Positions 17,487 to 26,354 of a stretch of 39,209 bases of DNA are shown here, piece by piece; positions within the stretch are counted from its first letter, which is position 1; each line of letters begins with the position of its first letter. The stretch lies in the NCBI GenBank assembly GCA_016842065.1, contig JAEPDS010000034.1, positions 1-39,209 of the forward strand, given 5' to 3'. The notes beneath the pieces are model-generated. The model had not been told where the DNA came from. It did no database searches and saw only the letters and a program-made list of their open reading frames with translations. Position numbers and translations under genes: made by a program. The DNA is from Candidatus Thiodiazotropha sp. 'RUGA' (GTDB lineage Bacteria > Pseudomonadota > Gammaproteobacteria > Chromatiales > Chromatiaceae).

Positions 17487-18689
17487 CTACATCGATTGCA
17501 AGCGTGTCAATATTCGCCTCAAAAAACCCGTCTTGGCAAGTTTCTTAGATATGGGATCCTTCTGATTACTATTTTGTTTGTAAGAACTATGAAACTGGAT
17601 CAAATCCATTGCGTGACAGGCGCTGAAGAAAGCATAAATATAGCCAGTCTCAATACGCAGTAACTCAGCAGTTTTTGTCAACGAAATCGGATTTTTACTC
17701 CATAGCGCAGCAATCCTTATAAACTCCGGTATCGCCAACATTCTGGTCAAATTCGGCCATTTACGGATACCGATATTCACATCTTCTACAGTACCGATTG
17801 GTAATCTACCCCTGGAACTCCACAGAGAGACCTTCCATAATAGTGCATCAAGCGGCTGCGGATTGTCATCACAACTCATCATCAGCTGTGACTCACTATA
17901 GTCAGAACTAACCACTTTTACTTGCTCTGCACTCAACTTAAGTAAACAACGGGGTTTCAGTTTTGAATCACTGATTGCATTCAGGCATTGATTTGCATTT
18001 GGTAGTATTGTGATACTCTTTCCATCCTGAAAAACCAGATGCGCAGGTTTTCTGTTTGATCTTGATGTTTCAATCGCACTCTTCAGTATTAACTGTAAGT
18101 TACTTTCATGATTATAAAAGTAAGATTTGTTGGTAATTAAAGGCTGCTTTTCCTCCTTCTTGTTACTCTTTCCACAGGTGCTTTCGATGATCCGTGCCTG
18201 TGATGCTGCAGAAGGTACTGACAAGCGCCGTTTGTTCTCACCCGATGATTGAAATTGCCATTCAGAAGCAATTCCTCGCTGTTTAACTGGTCCCGTTGAC
18301 GGTAACACACGGATAATACGTTCTGATTCAGACTGAGCTTTCTCTATTCTTATACGATCTTGAAGTATCTCACTGCGACAGACATCGATGGTCTCTTTCA
18401 ATAGCTCTGTTCGTAATGGTTTACGTAAAACACGAACACCAACGATTGACATATCATGCACCGATAGAACAATCAGTGGTCGTTGATTGTATTCACTCTG
18501 TTGCCTCTGTAATAAACGATTACCCTCGATACCATCGAGATCCAGTATACAGAGTTTTGCGAGATGGTCCGGAACCACAATACACTGAGTCGACCAATGC
18601 CTTTTGAGGAACATTTCCATCATAGGCTGATCTTTACCATTCAAACCCAACAGGGCTATTCCCATTGGTTCATGATTTGCAAACAGCAT
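17487..18689 (-). CDS. REC-like / C-terminal winged-helix-like regulatory protein
   Basis: 400 residues. The N-terminal ~110 residues look like a response-regulator receiver: CILDLDG holds a candidate acceptor Asp, VLSVHD the Ser/Thr position and RKPL the conserved Lys-Pro, but the N-terminal acidic pair is missing, so phosphorylation is doubtful. A polar low-complexity linker follows (~110-190). The C-terminal ~200 residues contain LLWKVSLWSSRGRLP and RKWPNLTRMLAIPEFIRIAALWS, then a helix-turn-helix-like LTKTAELLRIETGYIYAFF. AAGGATGA precedes the ATG. It is the second gene of the cluster, 3 bp after the TPR-like gene. It could bind a partner or DNA; this is not settled. Confidence 0.65.
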   Translation of the reverse strand: MLFANHEPMGIALLGLNGKDQPMMEMFLKRHWSTQCIVVPDHLAKLCILDLDGIEGNRLLQRQQSEYNQRPLIVLSVHDMSIVGVRVLRKPLRTELLKETIDVCRSEILQDRIRIEKAQSESERIIRVLPSTGPVKQRGIASEWQFQSSGENKRRLSVPSAASQARIIESTCGKSNKKEEKQPLITNKSYFYNHESNLQLILKSAIETSRSNRKPAHLVFQDGKSITILPNANQCLNAISDSKLKPRCLLKLSAEQVKVVSSDYSESQLMMSCDDNPQPLDALLWKVSLWSSRGRLPIGTVEDVNIGIRKWPNLTRMLAIPEFIRIAALWSKNPISLTKTAELLRIETGYIYAFFSACHAMDLIQFHSSYKQNSNQKDPISKKLAKTGFLRRILTRLQSM

Positions 18690-18692
18690 TTA

Positions 18693-19388
18693 TCATCCTT
18701 GAGATTCCAGATATCTGCGGGTCTTCATCCATGCTGTCTCTGCAACCTTGATGCGCTCACCTAATCGATCCTGCATCATTAACAGATCACTAAGAGAGTG
18801 GGTATGCTGGTAAATTTCCAACAAACCGAAATGTAAGCTCATACGCTCTGGTGACGACAAGAGTGCATTTTCGAGTATCTCCTGCGCAACGGCTACCTCA
18901 CCGAAAGTTAACTCTTCCTGCGCCAACTCTAATGGGTCTACACCACGACCTGGTTGCTCATCAGATTTCGGATCCACATCAATCAGGCTCAAACCACCAT
19001 CGAAAAAGTTAGCCAGTACCGAATGTTGACTGATCGGATAGGGGTGGTTTTTTTGAAGACCCTGTTTCAAATTCTTTACAAACAGTTCAAAGAGATCTCT
19101 ATCCAGTATCGTTTTTGCTTTTCTTAGCAGCCCTTTTCGTAACGATTCTCCCTTATCCCCTAAAACCAGGAACAGATCCAGCATGGCTCCGTAAAGTTCC
19201 TCTGTCTGCCTCAATTCCAGATGAAGATAGACTCTTCTTACATGATTCAGTAAATTTTCGGGTTCTCTCGCGGAACGGTAGGCTAAGTGATTTGCCCACA
19301 ACCCAGGCTCAACTTCTTTAGGAGATTTAAGCCCTTGATGAGTGGGTTCATGAAATGTCAGCTGAGATGATTGGTGAGGTGATTTCAA
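18693..19388 (-). CDS. FimV/TPR-like helical protein
   Basis: 231 residues, largely helical. The C-terminal part (DPLELAQEELTFGEVAVAQEILENAL, then LHFGLLEIYQHTHSLSDLL) has the look of the TPR-like repeats in the C-terminal domain of FimV, a polar-hub and type IV pilus protein. No signal peptide or LysM domain is present, so it would be a cytoplasmic version. The start is uncertain: TTG at 19388 is the first usable codon after an in-frame stop and has no clear ribosome site. It is the promoter-proximal gene of the eight-gene minus-strand cluster, and a scaffold role is inferred. Confidence 0.65.
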   Translation of the reverse strand: MKSPHQSSQLTFHEPTHQGLKSPKEVEPGLWANHLAYRSAREPENLLNHVRRVYLHLELRQTEELYGAMLDLFLVLGDKGESLRKGLLRKAKTILDRDLFELFVKNLKQGLQKNHPYPISQHSVLANFFDGGLSLIDVDPKSDEQPGRGVDPLELAQEELTFGEVAVAQEILENALLSSPERMSLHFGLLEIYQHTHSLSDLLMMQDRLGERIKVAETAWMKTRRYLESQG

Positions 19389-19528
19389 TGTACGAAAGAA
19401 AAACAGGCAAATTAATCAATTCAATCCATTGATCTGTTCCATTGGAGAGAGATATCGGGTTATTCCTGACGAGCTTCCTGCCAAATAAACATTAATCAAT
19501 TAGTCCTAGATACTTGATCCTTCAAAAT

Positions 19529-19548
19529 ATTACTAATACGCTAGTAAT
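19529..19548. promoter_or_regulatory. Perfect 7-bp dyad, candidate operator
   Basis: ATTACTA, six bases (ATACGC), then TAGTAAT: a perfect inverted repeat about 140 bp upstream of the first gene of the GTPase/globin cluster. Size and spacing fit a dimeric regulator site, but in AT-rich DNA a dyad of this size can occur by chance. Confidence 0.3.
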
Positions 19549-20124
19549 GAGTTCCTTGCAATCAAGTATACTGCGAGATGTGAAACAAATAAAACCCCTA
19601 TTTATTTAAATCTCTCACAACTCTTTCAAATCAATGACTTTCTGATCATTTTCTTTCATCTCGAATCGCTGATTACTAATATTACGATGTTTATTTACTC
19701 AACTTCACTTGCCTCTAACCCAAACACTCCACTTCCCAACAGCAAAGCACATTACTTCTACTTCCAGGCATTCATAACCATGACGTGGAAGTAAAATCAA
19801 CCCGATGAAATAGTTACTATCAGCCGGACTTAATCAACAGGAAAATTGGTTACGTCTAACCTTCATGATACTTGCCTGGTTAGAGGTCATAACGATCAAC
19901 AGCTGTTCCAATCATTTTACTTTTTCATTTTAGAGTCACCCCAAAAAAACAACATCTTCTGCCTTTTGGAAAGCTCAGGCTAATCCGTCCTCTCACGAAT
20001 CAATAGTTAGTTATGCTTGTTGAAGAATTGAATGCATAAACTTAGAAAAATAATAAATTTTGTTAATTTTACAAAGATTTAGGTTAACTTGATTAAGTTT
20101 CAGTGTATAAACACATAGTCGATT

Positions 20125-20130
20125 TATACT
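20125..20130 (+). promoter_or_regulatory. Candidate -10 element of the LEA-like lipoprotein gene
   Basis: TATACT 38 bases before the ATG at 20169, in a GATTTATACTAGAG context similar to stationary-phase (sigma-S) -10 regions; no good -35 at 17 bases. A second TATAAA stands at 20106-20111. Confidence 0.3.
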
Positions 20131-20168
20131 AGAGTCCAACCATAAGATAACATTTGGAGGAAACACAC

Positions 20169-20642
20169 ATGGTTAAATACAAAACCCTATCTCTAGCAAT
20201 TTGCTTTCTCAGCATTGGAGCCTGCAGTCAATCTTCGGATGCTGAAAAGAGTACCACTTCCGCTCAGCAGGATTCTTCGAAATCGGTAACAGAGAAAATT
20301 GTAGAGACAAGCAAGGATACTTGGGAAAAGACCAAGCAGATGAGTAAGGATACAGCAAACACCGTTGTTGACAGCAGCAAAAAGGCCTATGAAGGTGCAA
20401 AGCAGATGGGCAGTGATGCAGCGGATACTGTAAGCGAAAAATCAAAAGAGGTTTACGATAGCACCAAACAGACTGCCTCTGAGATAGGTAGTACGGTTAG
20501 ACAAGAGACGAGTGAAATGATGTCAACCGTCAGCAAGGAGAGTGGTGAAGCCTATGATGCGACGAAGAATAAAACAGGTGAACTCTATGAATCCGGTAAA
20601 GAAAAGGGAGCTGAAGTAATCGATTCCATGAGTAAAGAGTAG
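20169..20642 (+). CDS. Lipoprotein with LEA/apolipoprotein-like 11/22-residue repeats
   Basis: 157 residues from ATG 20169, with GGAGG 8 bases upstream (a TTG at 20154 overlaps that ribosome site and is rejected). Lipoprotein signal with lipobox IGAC, Cys at about residue 19. The mature chain is low in hydrophobic residues and rich in Lys, Ser, Thr, Glu and Asp, with aromatic residues every 22 then every 11 positions (DTWEKTKQ, KAYEGAKQ, EVYDSTKQ, EAYDATKN, ELYESGKE). This is the pattern of LEA-like or apolipoprotein-like amphipathic helices. It is probably an envelope stress or membrane-surface protein; the function is not known. A strong hairpin follows the gene. Confidence 0.85.
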   Translation: MVKYKTLSLAICFLSIGACSQSSDAEKSTTSAQQDSSKSVTEKIVETSKDTWEKTKQMSKDTANTVVDSSKKAYEGAKQMGSDAADTVSEKSKEVYDSTKQTASEIGSTVRQETSEMMSTVSKESGEAYDATKNKTGELYESGKEKGAEVIDSMSKE

Positions 20643-21054
20643 ACGACTTTGATTCAAGAGATCAGACAAACTCATACAACATAACCTCAGTCCAATTCCC
20701 CCGGCCCTCTCCGCTGGAGAGGGCTCTATTCCGGATTACCCTCAAAACTCAGAAGTGGCTGATACAAGCGCAATCAGTATTTCATTTATTACTTATCTTA
20801 CGTAACGCTTTGCTATCACATTGATCGCATTTCCTATTAAAGCATTTAGATTTAGTCTAATTAGAATTACCCCCCCTGTTCGCGTTCTAGACAAATAACT
20901 TACACATAAAAATCTACTAACCATCTCATTTCTAAGCAATAACTTGATACGACCACTGTTATTTATTAATTATATAGAGTATAAATAACCCACTTTTTAC
21001 GTAGAAATAATTCGCTTCCAACAGAAGCGTGAGCACCAGACTCGGGTATGGTTC
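20643..21054. other. Gene-free stretch, 412 bp
   Basis: Contains the terminator hairpin of the lipoprotein gene (20704-20724) and then about 330 bp of AT-rich sequence leading to the degenerate GGDEF-EAL gene. No open frame with support and no clear promoter hexamers were picked out. Confidence 0.5.
20704..20730 (+). terminator. Hairpin terminator after the LEA-like lipoprotein gene
   Basis: Perfect 9-bp stem GCCCTCTCC / GGAGAGGGC with loop GCT (20704-20724), followed by TCTATT. It lies about 60 bp past the stop. The stem is strong but the T tract is short, so it is an efficient hairpin with a weak tail. Confidence 0.7.
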
Positions 21055-23394
21055 ATGGCGATGAGTGGAGAGAACGAAAACAACCAACTACTGCACCTCT
21101 TAACTGAGAATCTGCAGCAACTGAAATCATCATGGCCGATCCTACCCTCTGGTATCTGGAATGCCTCTTCTGTGATGACTGCACTAAGGCATTTAAGTGA
21201 GCTGACAAGAAAAAGTCGACAATCAGGATTGATCAGCGTCACTGACATCACTCAAGCGATTGACGATATCATTACCAATGTTTATCAAAACGCCCAACAG
21301 CCTGATCTTGCAGATATTGACAGGCTCAACCAGCTGCTCGAGGATTTGCAGCAGAAGATTCAGGGCATTCAGCAGCAGAGAGTTAGCGCCACTTCCGAAC
21401 ATCAGAATATTGACCTGATCTATCTTCATAATTCCAATCCCAGTGATAACCTGATCATTGAGGCTATTCATAATAATGGATGGCAGGTCCTCAGTATCAG
21501 GACCATTGAAGAGCTGTTTGAGTCAAGCAGCTTCGAACAGACCAAGGTGATCCTTATAGACACTCAGTATCTGGAGAGTGTTGATCAGGTCAATCAAGTA
21601 CTCGATCAGTTATCTGTAGAGAAGAAAAACCGACCGGAACTGATCTTTTTAACCCCGGATTGTGATATAGAGATTCGCCTCCAGGTACTCCGGACAGGTG
21701 TTACTCAATGTTTCACTAAACCTATTAATATCAATGACTTAATCTTAAGTATCAGCAAAGTAGTCGCACCGCCACATGAGCCTAGCAAACGGGTTCTGGT
21801 AGTAGAGGACGACGAGTCCCAAGCGAATTTTGCCACCGTCCTTCTTAATAAAGGCGGCTTAAAGACCCTTTCGATCACCAACCCCCTCAGCGTTCTGGAT
21901 GCGGTTCAACAGTTTCAACCCGACCTGATCCTGATGGATCTCTACATGCCTGGAGCAAATGGCATTGAGCTTACCCAGGTAATACGTGAAAAAGTCGAAT
22001 TGATGCCGATTCCAATCGTCTTTTTGTCAGGCGAAGATGACATGGAGAAAAAGCTTCTTGCACTTCATTCGGGCGCTGATGATTTCTTGACCAAACCGGT
22101 CAGGCCACAGCACTTGTTAGCAACAGTGAAAACCCGGATCAGTAGAGCAGAGGTGGTCTTTAGTGCTGGTAATAAAGGTTATATCGACCACACAACTGGT
22201 TTAGAGAGCCGAAAGATCTTATTGCGCAGTCTCGATTGCAGCACACAAAAAACCCCGAACAACAACGATACCCAGGGTATCATTTCGGTCAGATTTGCTG
22301 ATCCAGATCAACACAGACATAGTGAAATCTACACAGCGCTCCTGCTTGAAACCGTAAAAGTAGTAAACGCGACACTTGATGCCAATGACAAAATTGCCCG
22401 CACATCGATAACCAGCATAGGAATGTTGATCGTTCGTGAAAGCGCAGCGGCTGTTGAACAATTCAGTGATACTATTTATAAAGTGATCAAGGAGACTCTG
22501 AATAAATTAGCAACAGAATCACACTCCGGTAAGTTTGGTATCGGTTTAGCGTTTATAGACAGTTCCCAGGAAGATACCGATAGCTATCTTCTCCAGGCTG
22601 AAACAGCTTCACTCAACGCATATCGCCAACAAATAAGAGGCTATCTTACTCATCAGGATCAAACTGAGGTTTTGGAAACGGATGAAACCTCTCCGGATCA
22701 GTTTCAACAACAACAGTTCAATAATGCCCTTGTAACCAATCTTATCGAATTCAAGGAACAGGCCTTCAGTGCCACCAACCAGAGCGGCAATCAGATCATT
22801 GAATTGAGCCCAAGACCAGCACCGGCAACCGATATTATTCTGATCTCAGACAGCATTTTTCTGACGGCGGAGCAATATCAGCTCAGTGACAAACTTGACC
22901 AGTATATCTGCCAATTTGGCTTGAACTTCTTGGGTAAAACTGCGTTAAGCGGATCAGCAAAAAAGATATTACTACCAATCTCAGCCCAAGCGATTCATAA
23001 CGATACCTTCGTCGACTTCATCAAATCGGAATTACGTCGACTGCAGTTGGTTGGTACCGGGTTGATCATGGAGTTCAATCTACCAGCACTCGCAAAGGAT
23101 CTAAAAAAGGCCCGTTACCTGCTCGGCGAACTGTCATCTTTAGGCATCGATACGCTGCTCGGTAATTTTGCTTGTAACGAAACTGCCTATAAGGTGCTTG
23201 CCTATCTGAATGCTGATGGCGTGCGTCCCCATTTCACACTACTGAAGGCCGATTTTGAAGAGATCAATGATATTGCAACTCAGATTCACTCACTAAACGC
23301 AAAAATCATATTACCGCGAGTTGATAATTTCGACCAAGTCAGTCTGTACTGGTCGGAAGCTGCAGACTATGTTCAATCAAGTTATGACTTTTAG
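21055..23394 (+). CDS. Degenerate REC-REC-GGDEF-EAL protein (probable c-di-GMP effector or scaffold)
   Basis: 779 residues. Residues ~1-115 are helical and may be an HPt-like unit. A first receiver-like domain (~117-240) lacks the acidic pair but keeps LIDTQ, FLTPD and FTKPI. The second receiver (~245-370) is complete: VVEDD (~250-253), acceptor Asp ~295 in LILMDLYMPG, FLSGED, and Lys ~347 in LTKPVRP. A GGDEF-like domain (~377-540) has ARTSITSIGM where LARLGGDEF is expected. An EAL-like domain (~555-779) has ELSPRP for EALLR, LLGNFACN for DDFGTGYS and LPRVDN for AEGVE, and stops right after DYVQSSYDF. Both enzyme activities should be lost. The architecture recalls FimX-type proteins. ATG 21061 is an alternative start. 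Confidence 0.88.
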   Translation: MAMSGENENNQLLHLLTENLQQLKSSWPILPSGIWNASSVMTALRHLSELTRKSRQSGLISVTDITQAIDDIITNVYQNAQQPDLADIDRLNQLLEDLQQKIQGIQQQRVSATSEHQNIDLIYLHNSNPSDNLIIEAIHNNGWQVLSIRTIEELFESSSFEQTKVILIDTQYLESVDQVNQVLDQLSVEKKNRPELIFLTPDCDIEIRLQVLRTGVTQCFTKPININDLILSISKVVAPPHEPSKRVLVVEDDESQANFATVLLNKGGLKTLSITNPLSVLDAVQQFQPDLILMDLYMPGANGIELTQVIREKVELMPIPIVFLSGEDDMEKKLLALHSGADDFLTKPVRPQHLLATVKTRISRAEVVFSAGNKGYIDHTTGLESRKILLRSLDCSTQKTPNNNDTQGIISVRFADPDQHRHSEIYTALLLETVKVVNATLDANDKIARTSITSIGMLIVRESAAAVEQFSDTIYKVIKETLNKLATESHSGKFGIGLAFIDSSQEDTDSYLLQAETASLNAYRQQIRGYLTHQDQTEVLETDETSPDQFQQQQFNNALVTNLIEFKEQAFSATNQSGNQIIELSPRPAPATDIILISDSIFLTAEQYQLSDKLDQYICQFGLNFLGKTALSGSAKKILLPISAQAIHNDTFVDFIKSELRRLQLVGTGLIMEFNLPALAKDLKKARYLLGELSSLGIDTLLGNFACNETAYKVLAYLNADGVRPHFTLLKADFEEINDIATQIHSLNAKIILPRVDNFDQVSLYWSEAADYVQSSYDF

Positions 23395-23461
23395 GGCCTG
23401 TTAACACTGACACGGCTACGGGTTTCGCTGAGTTCTGATTCAATGGAGATTGATTTTTCAG

Positions 23462-24316
23462 ATGGTTGACTGGTTGATACGATTATTCTTCAATAATTGC
23501 CCTGATTCATTGAAGAAACCCTTTAAACGTAGATTCGGGTTACTACTCCTCCTACTGCCTCTATTTATAGCAGGCCCGGTTCAATCTGAACAACTACCGA
23601 TCGAAAGTCTGTTACAACGCAGCTATCTCGATGACTACTACAGCAATGTGGTCTATGGCTATCGAATCGTTACGGAAACTGAAAAATATGGTGCTCGTTA
23701 TACAGGTAATAACCTGCGCTGCTCAAACTGCCACCTGAATGCTGGCCGTAAGGAAAATGGACTGCCGCTCAATGTAGCCGGAATGTATCCCAAATGGCGA
23801 AGTAAGAACGGTCGACGTAATGGCATTGGGTTACGCATCAGAGAGTGTTTCGTCTACAGTCTGAATGGCATCATGCCGCCTGAAGACGCTCCAGAGGTGA
23901 TGGCGGTAGCCGCCTATATCTCATATCTGTCACATGGAGAGACAATCGGCAAAGCCCCTGCAGGCCGTGGTGTCCCTACACTACCCGACACCGGTTACGA
24001 TCCCAACCCGGCATCAGGCAAAGCAATCTATGATCAGACGTGTGCTGCCTGCCATGGTTCCAACGGCCAAGGAATAGCACATATGCCTCCACTATGGGGC
24101 ATGAATGCCTATAACGAGGGAGCCGGTATGGCAAGCGTACATCGAGCTGCCGGATTCATCTGGGCAAATATGCCGCTTGGACAGGAACGTACTCTAAGCC
24201 ATCAGCAGGCGTTGGATGTATCGGCTTATATCAACATGCAGATTCGACCTGGTGACCCCAGGGAATACAAACTCTTAAAACTGTTCGAGACAGTTTCTTG
24301 GTTTTTCGATCGATGA
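23462..24316 (+). CDS. TsdA-like dihaem cytochrome c (thiosulfate dehydrogenase family)
   Basis: 284 residues from ATG 23462, with GGAG 13 bases upstream. An N-terminal hydrophobic export segment (GLLLLLLPLFIAG) is preceded by basic residues. Two CXXCH haem sites: CSNCH at 87-91 and CAACH at 194-198. The N-terminal half carries LRIRECFVYSLNG; Cys129 is placed like the unusual Cys axial haem ligand of TsdA, and MPP/MPLG segments in the second half can supply Met for haem 2. TsdA oxidises thiosulfate to tetrathionate (or the reverse) in the periplasm. The next gene is a SulP transporter, which fits sulfur anion metabolism. Assignment to TsdA rather than another SoxA-like dihaem cytochrome is likely, not certain. 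Confidence 0.8.
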   Translation: MVDWLIRLFFNNCPDSLKKPFKRRFGLLLLLLPLFIAGPVQSEQLPIESLLQRSYLDDYYSNVVYGYRIVTETEKYGARYTGNNLRCSNCHLNAGRKENGLPLNVAGMYPKWRSKNGRRNGIGLRIRECFVYSLNGIMPPEDAPEVMAVAAYISYLSHGETIGKAPAGRGVPTLPDTGYDPNPASGKAIYDQTCAACHGSNGQGIAHMPPLWGMNAYNEGAGMASVHRAAGFIWANMPLGQERTLSHQQALDVSAYINMQIRPGDPREYKLLKLFETVSWFFDR

Positions 24317-24377
24317 ACAGGTGCCATGGAGGGTATAGACATTTGAGGTTGGTCAGAAGACCAATAGTCATATTGCC

Positions 24378-25964
24378 ATGGCACTAAATCTGCTAGCGGA
24401 TATATCGCCATGGCTTCCCAGTCACTCATCTGACGTAAACATTAGAAGGGAGCTGTTTGCAGCTCTGATCGGCGCCATTCTGGTCATTCCTCAAGGGATT
24501 ACCTTTGCCTATCTCGCCGGACTTCCTCCTGAATACGGAATCTATACAGCGATTTTTGTCACGCTCTTTGCCAGCCTGTTTGGTACCAGTTCCATGCTTG
24601 GAGGACCCAACACAGCCGTAGCGATTCTGATTGGGATTGCAGTCGCTCCCTTTGCCGGACGGGGAAGTCCGCTCTACATTGAGTATGTTTTATTGCTCAG
24701 TTTCATGGTTGGTTTGATACAGCTTACGATCTGGTTGTTACGGGGTGGTCGGTTTTTCATGTACCTGAGTCCTGCAGCAATCACCGGTATCACTACAGGA
24801 GTGGGTTTCATTCTGATACTCTCATCACTCGACGGTATTTTTGGCCTCTCCTCTTCCGACACCCATTTTTTTTACCATAAACTCTATTTTTTATTTGATG
24901 ATGCTGAGAACTTAGTCAATCCTTTTAGCTTTACCGTCGGCGCAACTACGGTAGTCGCCGGTATGATCGCCCGTCACTATATCGCCCGCTATGCAATACT
25001 CATCGCCATTACAGTTGGTTATCTCTGTGGCTTGCTATTAATGTCCTACTATTCCCAAGTGGAGATGGAACTTGAATTACTGGGACATTTACCGATCAAC
25101 CCATTACCGTTTTCGCATCCCCCTATGGGGACAGACTACCTGATTACCGGCCTGGCCATGCTACCTGATGCACTGATTATCGCATTGATCGGATTGGCTC
25201 AGTCGATGGTAATCGTCAAACAGCTTCGCAACGATACGGACCAACCGATCCAACCGGATAAAGAGGTGTTTGCTCAAGGCATAGCGAATTTCATGGCCCC
25301 GTTTTTTTCCAGTTTTGCTGGATCGGGAAGTTTCAATCGTACCCAGGTGAACCAATCAATGCGCGCAGAGACACCTCTAACTGGCATAGTCTCTGCTGGT
25401 ATCGTACTGGTTTTCATCTTGCTTCTTGGCCCCGTGCTTACCTATCTGCCAATGCCAGCGATCTCCGGAACTTTGATGCTGGTTGGAATTGGCATGATCA
25501 AGTCTGATGAGATCAAGCGTTTGTTCAATTGGCGGGGTGAACTGGCTGTCTTCGCTACAACCCTATTCTGTATCGTATTTCTAGGTCTACAAACCGGCTT
25601 GGTAGTCGCTTTGATATTGTCAGTTCTGTTATTTGTTATCTCTGCTTCCAGTCTTGAACTGATTGTGGAACGGGAGGCCGTTTCAGTCAAAATCCGTGTA
25701 GAAGGCCACCTGTTCTATGCTTCGATCGATCAACTGAGTCAGATACTGAAAAAGCACCGCCAGGAAAATGTGATTCTTGACCTGAGTGTTGTCACGTACC
25801 TTGACCTTTCAGCTACCGAAGCGATCACCAGGGAATTAGCAAAACGGGATATTGAGAGTACCTTCTTCGCAGTCAAGTTGAGTTCTGAAAGACTACAAAA
25901 CCAGTTTGAAACCAGAATGGCAGACCAGCCAGTTCAGTTTATTCAATACAATCATACCTATTAA
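24378..25964 (+). CDS. SulP-family anion transporter with STAS domain (second copy)
   Basis: 528 residues. SulP signature near the N-terminus (ILVIPQGITFAYLAGLPPEYGIY, ~35-58), about a dozen hydrophobic segments to ~420, then a STAS domain (~435-525) with the DLSATEAI loop. It contains the conserved GSGSFNRTQVNQ segment typical of SulP anion-binding cores. It follows the TsdA-like cytochrome by 61 bp on the same strand, so the pair is probably co-transcribed and may move sulfate or another sulfur oxyanion. No clear ribosome site precedes the ATG. Confidence 0.92.
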   Translation: MALNLLADISPWLPSHSSDVNIRRELFAALIGAILVIPQGITFAYLAGLPPEYGIYTAIFVTLFASLFGTSSMLGGPNTAVAILIGIAVAPFAGRGSPLYIEYVLLLSFMVGLIQLTIWLLRGGRFFMYLSPAAITGITTGVGFILILSSLDGIFGLSSSDTHFFYHKLYFLFDDAENLVNPFSFTVGATTVVAGMIARHYIARYAILIAITVGYLCGLLLMSYYSQVEMELELLGHLPINPLPFSHPPMGTDYLITGLAMLPDALIIALIGLAQSMVIVKQLRNDTDQPIQPDKEVFAQGIANFMAPFFSSFAGSGSFNRTQVNQSMRAETPLTGIVSAGIVLVFILLLGPVLTYLPMPAISGTLMLVGIGMIKSDEIKRLFNWRGELAVFATTLFCIVFLGLQTGLVVALILSVLLFVISASSLELIVEREAVSVKIRVEGHLFYASIDQLSQILKKHRQENVILDLSVVTYLDLSATEAITRELAKRDIESTFFAVKLSSERLQNQFETRMADQPVQFIQYNHTY

Positions 25965-26354
25965 CCCTACGAACCGGTAAATCGTGTTCCGCAACCCCGC
26001 CTAATGCGCAAGCAATCACCGAAATTACCAGTTTTACTTTTCGTTCTTCTGACAGAGGCCAAAAACAGTCACATCACCAGGACGGCCGGGTATCAACACA
26101 GGCCCGTCACATTGTCTTTCGTCCTCTTTAATGAATGATGCTTAGTATGTGGCATGATGACGAACCTTGGAACAAGCCTGATTACAATTGATTTATTAAA
26201 GCACCCTAATGTCTTCCTGAAGAGATAACTCATGGGCATTGTCCTATCGATAGCAAGTGCAATAGATTGAACCTTAGGCGTGATAGAGTTAGTTGTACGA
26301 GCATCTGAAAAACACACAAAAAAATCATGCTGCGATTAATACTCTATTTTTGAG
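25965..26354. other. Gene-free stretch between convergent genes, 390 bp
   Basis: Lies between the SulP gene (plus) and the multicopper oxidase (minus). A 74-codon open frame on the minus strand (26093-26317) has no ribosome site or recognisable content. A T7 run on the minus strand at about 26320 could belong to a terminator of the oxidase gene, but no convincing stem precedes it. Confidence 0.45.

Larger units (their letters stand above)
19389..20168. other. Long AT-rich gene-free divergent region
   Basis: About 780 bp without a supported gene, between the minus-strand GTPase cluster and the plus-strand lipoprotein. It is rich in A+T with many short T and A runs. It holds a 7-bp dyad ATTACTA-N6-TAGTAAT (19529-19548) and an 8-bp inverted pair TACTTCCA/TGGAAGTA at about 19760-19793. 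It must hold promoters for both directions; unusually long for a divergent promoter region, so a small RNA or lost gene is possible. Confidence 0.5.

Noticed and set aside
26093-26317. 74-codon open frame on the minus strand
   Set aside because: No ribosome site or recognisable content; lies in a convergent intergenic region.
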